The notes under the pieces are model-generated. The model was not told the DNA's origin. It was given only the letters and a program-made list of their open reading frames with translations, and made no database searches. Positions 5,551-8,186 of a stretch of DNA of 8,186 bases are shown here, piece by piece; within the stretch, counting starts at the first letter, position 1, and each line of letters starts with the position of its first letter. The DNA is from Nitrospinota bacterium. GTDB lineage: Bacteria > UBA8248 > JACPRG01. The position numbers and the translations under genes were made by a program. Where the stretch lies: contig JASLXW010000164.1 in assembly GCA_030740135.1 (NCBI GenBank), forward strand, positions 1 to 8,186. Reading direction: 5' to 3'.

Positions 5551-7334
5551 CCCGTTTTGGGCGCCTGCTTCTCTTTCTCCACGACGAAGTCGGGCTTGTG
5601 AACGCAAAAGTCAACGTCTTGCGTCCACATCTTCACGTCATCGCCGTCCTTGCGGTAGAGGATGTTCTTGCACCAGTTCTCATTATCCGTATCCGGGTGA
5701 TCGAGTCGGCACTGTGCGCCGCGGGTCTCGGTGCGCATCAAGGCGCCTTTGAGGTGCAGCTCCGCCGTCAGCAGGAGGTCTTCGTTCTCCAGGGCCAGCA
5801 TCAGCTCCTTGCTGAAGGACTTGGCCTTCCCGCTCAGGCGGGGGACCGGGAGGTCGTTCTCCCGAACCGCTTTCAGGGTTTCCATCGCCCGTTTGATCCA
5901 GTCTTCACGCTTGACCACGCTCACGTTGTACATGGCGTCGCGGATCTTGTTGCGGGTCACGTGCGGGGGTGTCCCTTGTTCGCGGCGGTAGATGGCGTCG
6001 ATGGTCTCCACCAATCCACGCACCTGATCCTCGTTCACAGGTCCGAGGCCGTCGCGGGTGGAGGCGTGTTTCGCCGCCTCGCCGCCCGCGATCTTGCCGA
6101 AGACCTGGCAGTCGGTGAGGGCGTTTCCGCCCAGGCGGTTGGCGCCGTGGACGTTGCCCGCCGCCTCCCCGGCGGCGTAGAGCCCGGCGATGCTCGTCTC
6201 GCATCGCTCGTTGATCCGGATTCCCCCGAGGTAGAAATGGGCCATGGGGGCCACCTCGAGGGCGCCGTGCTTGATGTCGAGCCCTTCTTCGTTGAGCTTC
6301 ACGCCGCCGAAGTTGTAGCCGGGATTGTTCTTGGCGATGAAGTTGTCGATGACATTGTCGGGCAGGTGCGCGATGGAGAGATAGACGCCCCCGTTCGGGG
6401 TGCCCCGTCCCTCCAGGATCTCCATCCACATCGCCCGCGAGACAACGTCCCGCGTGACGCGCTCCCCGCGCTCCGGGTCGTAGCGGTGCATGAAGCGCTC
6501 GCCCTTGTTGTTGTAAAATCGGCCCCCCAGGCCGTAGCGGAGAACCGAGGGGGCGGGCTGATTGGCGTACAGGGTCTTGGGCGTGAGGAGGTTGACGGGG
6601 AAGAACTGGACGAGCTCCATGTCGATCAGCGTGCCCCCCGCCCGGTAGGCCCATCCGTAGCCGTTGCCCGTGGCGTCCCGGGCGGCGTCGCTGTTCCTGA
6701 AGATCTCCATCCCCCCGCCGGCGCCGATGATGACCGCCTTGGCCCGGAAGACGATGGGTTGGGTTTCCACGAGTCGAACCCCGAGGGCGCCCACGCACCG
6801 GCCGTCGGAGATCAGGATGTCGGTGATGAAGACGTCGTTCATGACCTTGACGTTGTCGCGTTTGAAGATCTCCCGCTTGAGGATCTGCACCATCTTTCGG
6901 CCCGTGGTCCCGAAGGGGAAGGTGTACGCGCCCCGGGCCCGGGAATGTCCGGGGTACTCGTAGCAGTCGTAGAGCCGGGGGTCTTTCTCCTGCCGGGCGA
7001 ACCTGCATCCCCATGCCTCCATCTCGTGGACGCACTGAGGTCCAATCTCGCACATGCGCCGGGTCAGCTTCTGAACCGCGAGATACGCGCCGCCTTTGAT
7101 GGTGTCCACGGTGTGGACCGCCGGGTCGTCGTAAGGATTCACGGCGGCGTTGTAGGTGGCCACGGCGGTGATGGTGACCGCGCTCCGGGCGATCACCTGC
7201 TTGCTGACGGCGACGATTCGGCAGTCGGGAAAGAGATCGGCCGCCTCCAGGGCCGCCTTGCCGCCGGTGGCCTCGGTGCCGATGATGAGGACGTCCGTCT
7301 CGACGACCCTTACCGCAGTCCCATTGATCCGCAT
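5547..7334 (-). CDS. FAD-dependent oxidoreductase, fumarate reductase/succinate dehydrogenase flavoprotein-like
   Basis: A 595-residue flavoprotein of the FrdA/SdhA/NadB/AprA superfamily. The N-terminal FAD fold starts at 13-33 (TDVLIIGTEATGGKAALEAAD), with G19-x-E21-x-x-G24 where GxGxxG is usual. The position that carries the covalent-FAD His in FrdA is A52 (IARSAVT), so FAD should be non-covalent. The capping region and second FAD segment follow (VIIGAGGGMEIFRN 201-214; IAGLYAAGEAAGNVHGANRLGGNAL 382-406). By hand alignment to E. coli FrdA, the active-site Arg (R266), His (H366) and Arg (R400) are kept, but the HPTG His is F245 and the Glu of TEGCRG is lost. The C-terminal helical domain (430-595) ends in the RTETRGA...DHPDTDNENW pattern of the family. 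Start ATG 7334 has GGAGGAG at 7 bases. No iron-sulphur or membrane subunit lies beside it, so the electron partner is unknown. Substrate not assignable. Confidence 0.85.
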   Translation of the reverse strand: MRINGTAVRVVETDVLIIGTEATGGKAALEAADLFPDCRIVAVSKQVIARSAVTITAVATYNAAVNPYDDPAVHTVDTIKGGAYLAVQKLTRRMCEIGPQCVHEMEAWGCRFARQEKDPRLYDCYEYPGHSRARGAYTFPFGTTGRKMVQILKREIFKRDNVKVMNDVFITDILISDGRCVGALGVRLVETQPIVFRAKAVIIGAGGGMEIFRNSDAARDATGNGYGWAYRAGGTLIDMELVQFFPVNLLTPKTLYANQPAPSVLRYGLGGRFYNNKGERFMHRYDPERGERVTRDVVSRAMWMEILEGRGTPNGGVYLSIAHLPDNVIDNFIAKNNPGYNFGGVKLNEEGLDIKHGALEVAPMAHFYLGGIRINERCETSIAGLYAAGEAAGNVHGANRLGGNALTDCQVFGKIAGGEAAKHASTRDGLGPVNEDQVRGLVETIDAIYRREQGTPPHVTRNKIRDAMYNVSVVKREDWIKRAMETLKAVRENDLPVPRLSGKAKSFSKELMLALENEDLLLTAELHLKGALMRTETRGAQCRLDHPDTDNENWCKNILYRKDGDDVKMWTQDVDFCVHKPDFVVEKEKQAPKTG

Positions 7335-7404
7335 CTTGAAACTCCTCCGCCAGTGAAGTGGGGAGCAATCCTCGCGGGTCTCGTCGATCCCGTCCCCCGG
7401 TTTC

Positions 7405-7413
7405 ATTATCCCA
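7405..7413 (-). promoter_or_regulatory. possible extended -10 promoter of the flavoprotein gene
   Basis: On the minus strand TG-G-GATAAT (TG at 7413-7412, hexamer at 7410-7405) matches an extended -10 element with five of six bases of TATAAT. It is about 70 bases before the start codon. A TTGACC lies just upstream at 7428-7423 but with only 12 bases of spacing, too short for a normal -35 box. Weak evidence. Confidence 0.3.
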
Positions 7414-7514
7414 CGCCTGATGGGTCAACCTCCACCGGGTCGGAGGGATGAGGTGGTGACATCGGATGCCTTGGGCGGCGAAAAGACGATGCAATCCACC
7501 CGGTTGCGGGCTCA

Positions 7515-7994
7515 GTGATCCCCGGTTTCATCGGCCGTGCGGCGCCGGCGATCGTGAGAACAGGCGCTGTTAAACGTCCACACGGCGCCTATCTGACGTT
7601 TCGGCGGGTGACGGCGACGGAACGGCGGGCAGAGGCCGCGCAGAAGACGGTGGAAGTTGCTGAGCGGGGGCAGATCACAGAGCGGTTTACGCGGGCGATC
7701 GACCAGCTTGGGAGCGGGACACTCGAAGTTCGGCTGGGGGGCATCTACGCGCTTGAGCGGATTGCGCGGGATTCGAAGGACGACCACTGGACGATCATGG
7801 AGGCCCTGACGGCGTTCGTCCGGGAGAAGGCGCGCGCGCCGCGGGAACAAGAGGAGGAGCCGCGGGAGGCGGAGCGTGCTGTGGACGAGAAAGAGAAGCC
7901 TCCCCGCAGGGGGATGACGCGGAGGAAAACGCCGGGGGGGAAAAGAAGGGCGAGGAACGCCTTCGACCCCCGACGGATATCCAGGCCATTCTGA
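7515..7994 (+). CDS. pentapeptide-repeat protein, N-terminal part (frameshifted)
   Basis: The 159-residue frame holds the conserved N-terminal module of a pentapeptide-repeat family: RGQITERFTRAIDQLGSGTLEVRLGGIYALERIARDSKDDHWTIMEALTAFVREKA at about 51-106. In relatives this follows an N-terminal membrane segment and precedes a charged linker and then repeats. Here residues 1-30 do not form a membrane helix and no ribosome site precedes the GTG at 7515, so the 5' end may be truncated; an in-frame GTG at 7608 is another option. After residue about 106 the frame turns into a low-complexity Arg/Glu/Lys tail and stops at 7994, while the expected continuation (PPTDIQAILTVIGRRK) lies in the -1 frame. 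Function of this family is unknown; protein scaffolding or binding is a guess. Confidence 0.65.
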   Translation: MIPGFIGRAAPAIVRTGAVKRPHGAYLTFRRVTATERRAEAAQKTVEVAERGQITERFTRAIDQLGSGTLEVRLGGIYALERIARDSKDDHWTIMEALTAFVREKARAPREQEEEPREAERAVDEKEKPPRRGMTRRKTPGGKRRARNAFDPRRISRPF

Positions 7995-8186
7995 CGGTGA
8001 TCGGCCGGCGCAAACTGGAGCACGAAGAAGGAGAAAAGGACCACACGCTTGACTTGAGGGAAACGGACCTAAGGGGGGCGTACCTTCGGGATGCCCGTCT
8101 GGAGGGGGCGAACCTCTGGAGTGCCCGTCTGGAGGGGGCGAACCTCATGGGTGCCCGTCTGGAGAGGGCGGATCTTCGGTATACCC
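7940..8186 (+). pseudogene. pentapeptide-repeat protein, C-terminal part in shifted frame, runs off window
   Basis: In the frame starting at 7940 the sequence reads EKKGEERLRPPTDIQAILTVIGRRKLEHEEGEKDHTLDLRETDLRGAYLRDARLEGANLWSARLEGANLMGARLERADLRY, the natural continuation of the upstream frame. From about 8055 it follows the A(D/N)Lxx pentapeptide rule (TDLRG, AYLRD, ARLEG, ANLWS, ARLEG, ANLMG, ARLER, ADLRY), which folds as a right-handed quadrilateral beta-helix. A heptamer of seven G (7934-7940) in the upstream frame allows an exact -1 slip into this frame, so a lost G, a sequencing error in a homopolymer, or a true frameshift are all possible. A separate short product from the GTG at 7997 cannot be excluded. 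Confidence 0.65.
8092..8181 (+). repeat. three 30-bp tandem units coding pentapeptide pairs
   Basis: Units start at 8092, 8122 and 8152, each beginning TGCCCGTCTGGAG. The first two are identical for 25 bases (through GGGGCGAACCTC); the third differs at a few sites. Each codes two pentapeptides (ARLEG-ANLxx). Near-identity at the DNA level, including third codon positions, indicates recent duplication inside the gene. Confidence 0.85.

Noticed and set aside
5547..7334. Adenylylsulfate reductase alpha subunit (aprA)
   Set aside because: The region around the GGI motif and the C-terminal RTETRGA...DNENW pattern fit the FrdA/SdhA branch better, and no aprB is adjacent.
5598..7451. 617-residue plus-strand frame antisense to the flavoprotein gene, and a 529-residue minus-strand frame at 5905-7494
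   Set aside because: Low-complexity products typical of high-GC shadow frames; the flavoprotein frame has full family motifs and a strong ribosome site.
8092..8186. CRISPR-like array from 30-base periodicity
   Set aside because: Units are directly adjacent with no spacers and encode pentapeptide repeats.

Overview
The window looks like a chromosomal piece from a GC-rich, Gram-negative bacterium. A lipoprotein with a clear lipobox, a CsgG/LpoB-like fold start and a pentapeptide-repeat family common in Deltaproteobacteria-type genomes suggest a Desulfobacterota-like or similar environmental lineage. That placement is inference; there is no rRNA or other taxonomic marker. Codon use and GC-rich third positions are similar across the whole stretch, so most long antisense frames are shadows.

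Layout: (1) 1-631 is one end of an IS3-family insertion sequence on the minus strand: terminal inverted repeat, orfA, and a partial orfB that carries a one-base insertion, so this copy is probably dead. (2) 805-1692 (+) is a secreted lipoprotein, preceded by a good sigma70-like promoter whose two boxes are straddled by a perfect 7-bp dyad. (3) 1763-2470 or 2482 (-) is endonuclease III (nth), convergent with the lipoprotein. (4) 2483-2770 is a divergent intergenic region with a striking nested inverted repeat. (5) 2771-3883 (+) is an enolase-superfamily (mandelate racemase/muconate lactonizing type) enzyme whose second-strand lysine pair is replaced by Asn-x-Arg. (6) 3976-5178 (-) is an M24 (Xaa-Pro aminopeptidase/creatinase-like) protein with all five metal ligands. 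(7) 5179-5546 has no convincing gene and looks like a mobile-element or interspersed-repeat remnant that ends exactly at the stop codon of the next gene. (8) 5547-7334 (-) is a fumarate-reductase-like FAD flavoprotein with several altered cofactor and substrate residues and no Fe-S or membrane partner beside it. (9) 7515-8186 (+) is a frameshifted pentapeptide-repeat protein that runs off the window.

The genes do not form one obvious operon. Every neighbouring pair from the lipoprotein to the M24 gene is convergent or divergent, and the two adjacent minus-strand genes (flavoprotein, M24) are separated by about 370 bases of repeat-like DNA. Three stand-alone metabolic enzymes (enolase-type, M24, FAD oxidoreductase) could serve catabolism of organic acids or amino-acid derivatives, but nothing in the sequence ties them to one pathway. 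I do not see a convincing new multi-gene system. The best leads are the atypical active sites of the enolase-type enzyme and the flavoprotein, the nested inverted repeat at 2641-2701, the promoter dyad at 722-749, and the repeat remnant at 5240-5550.
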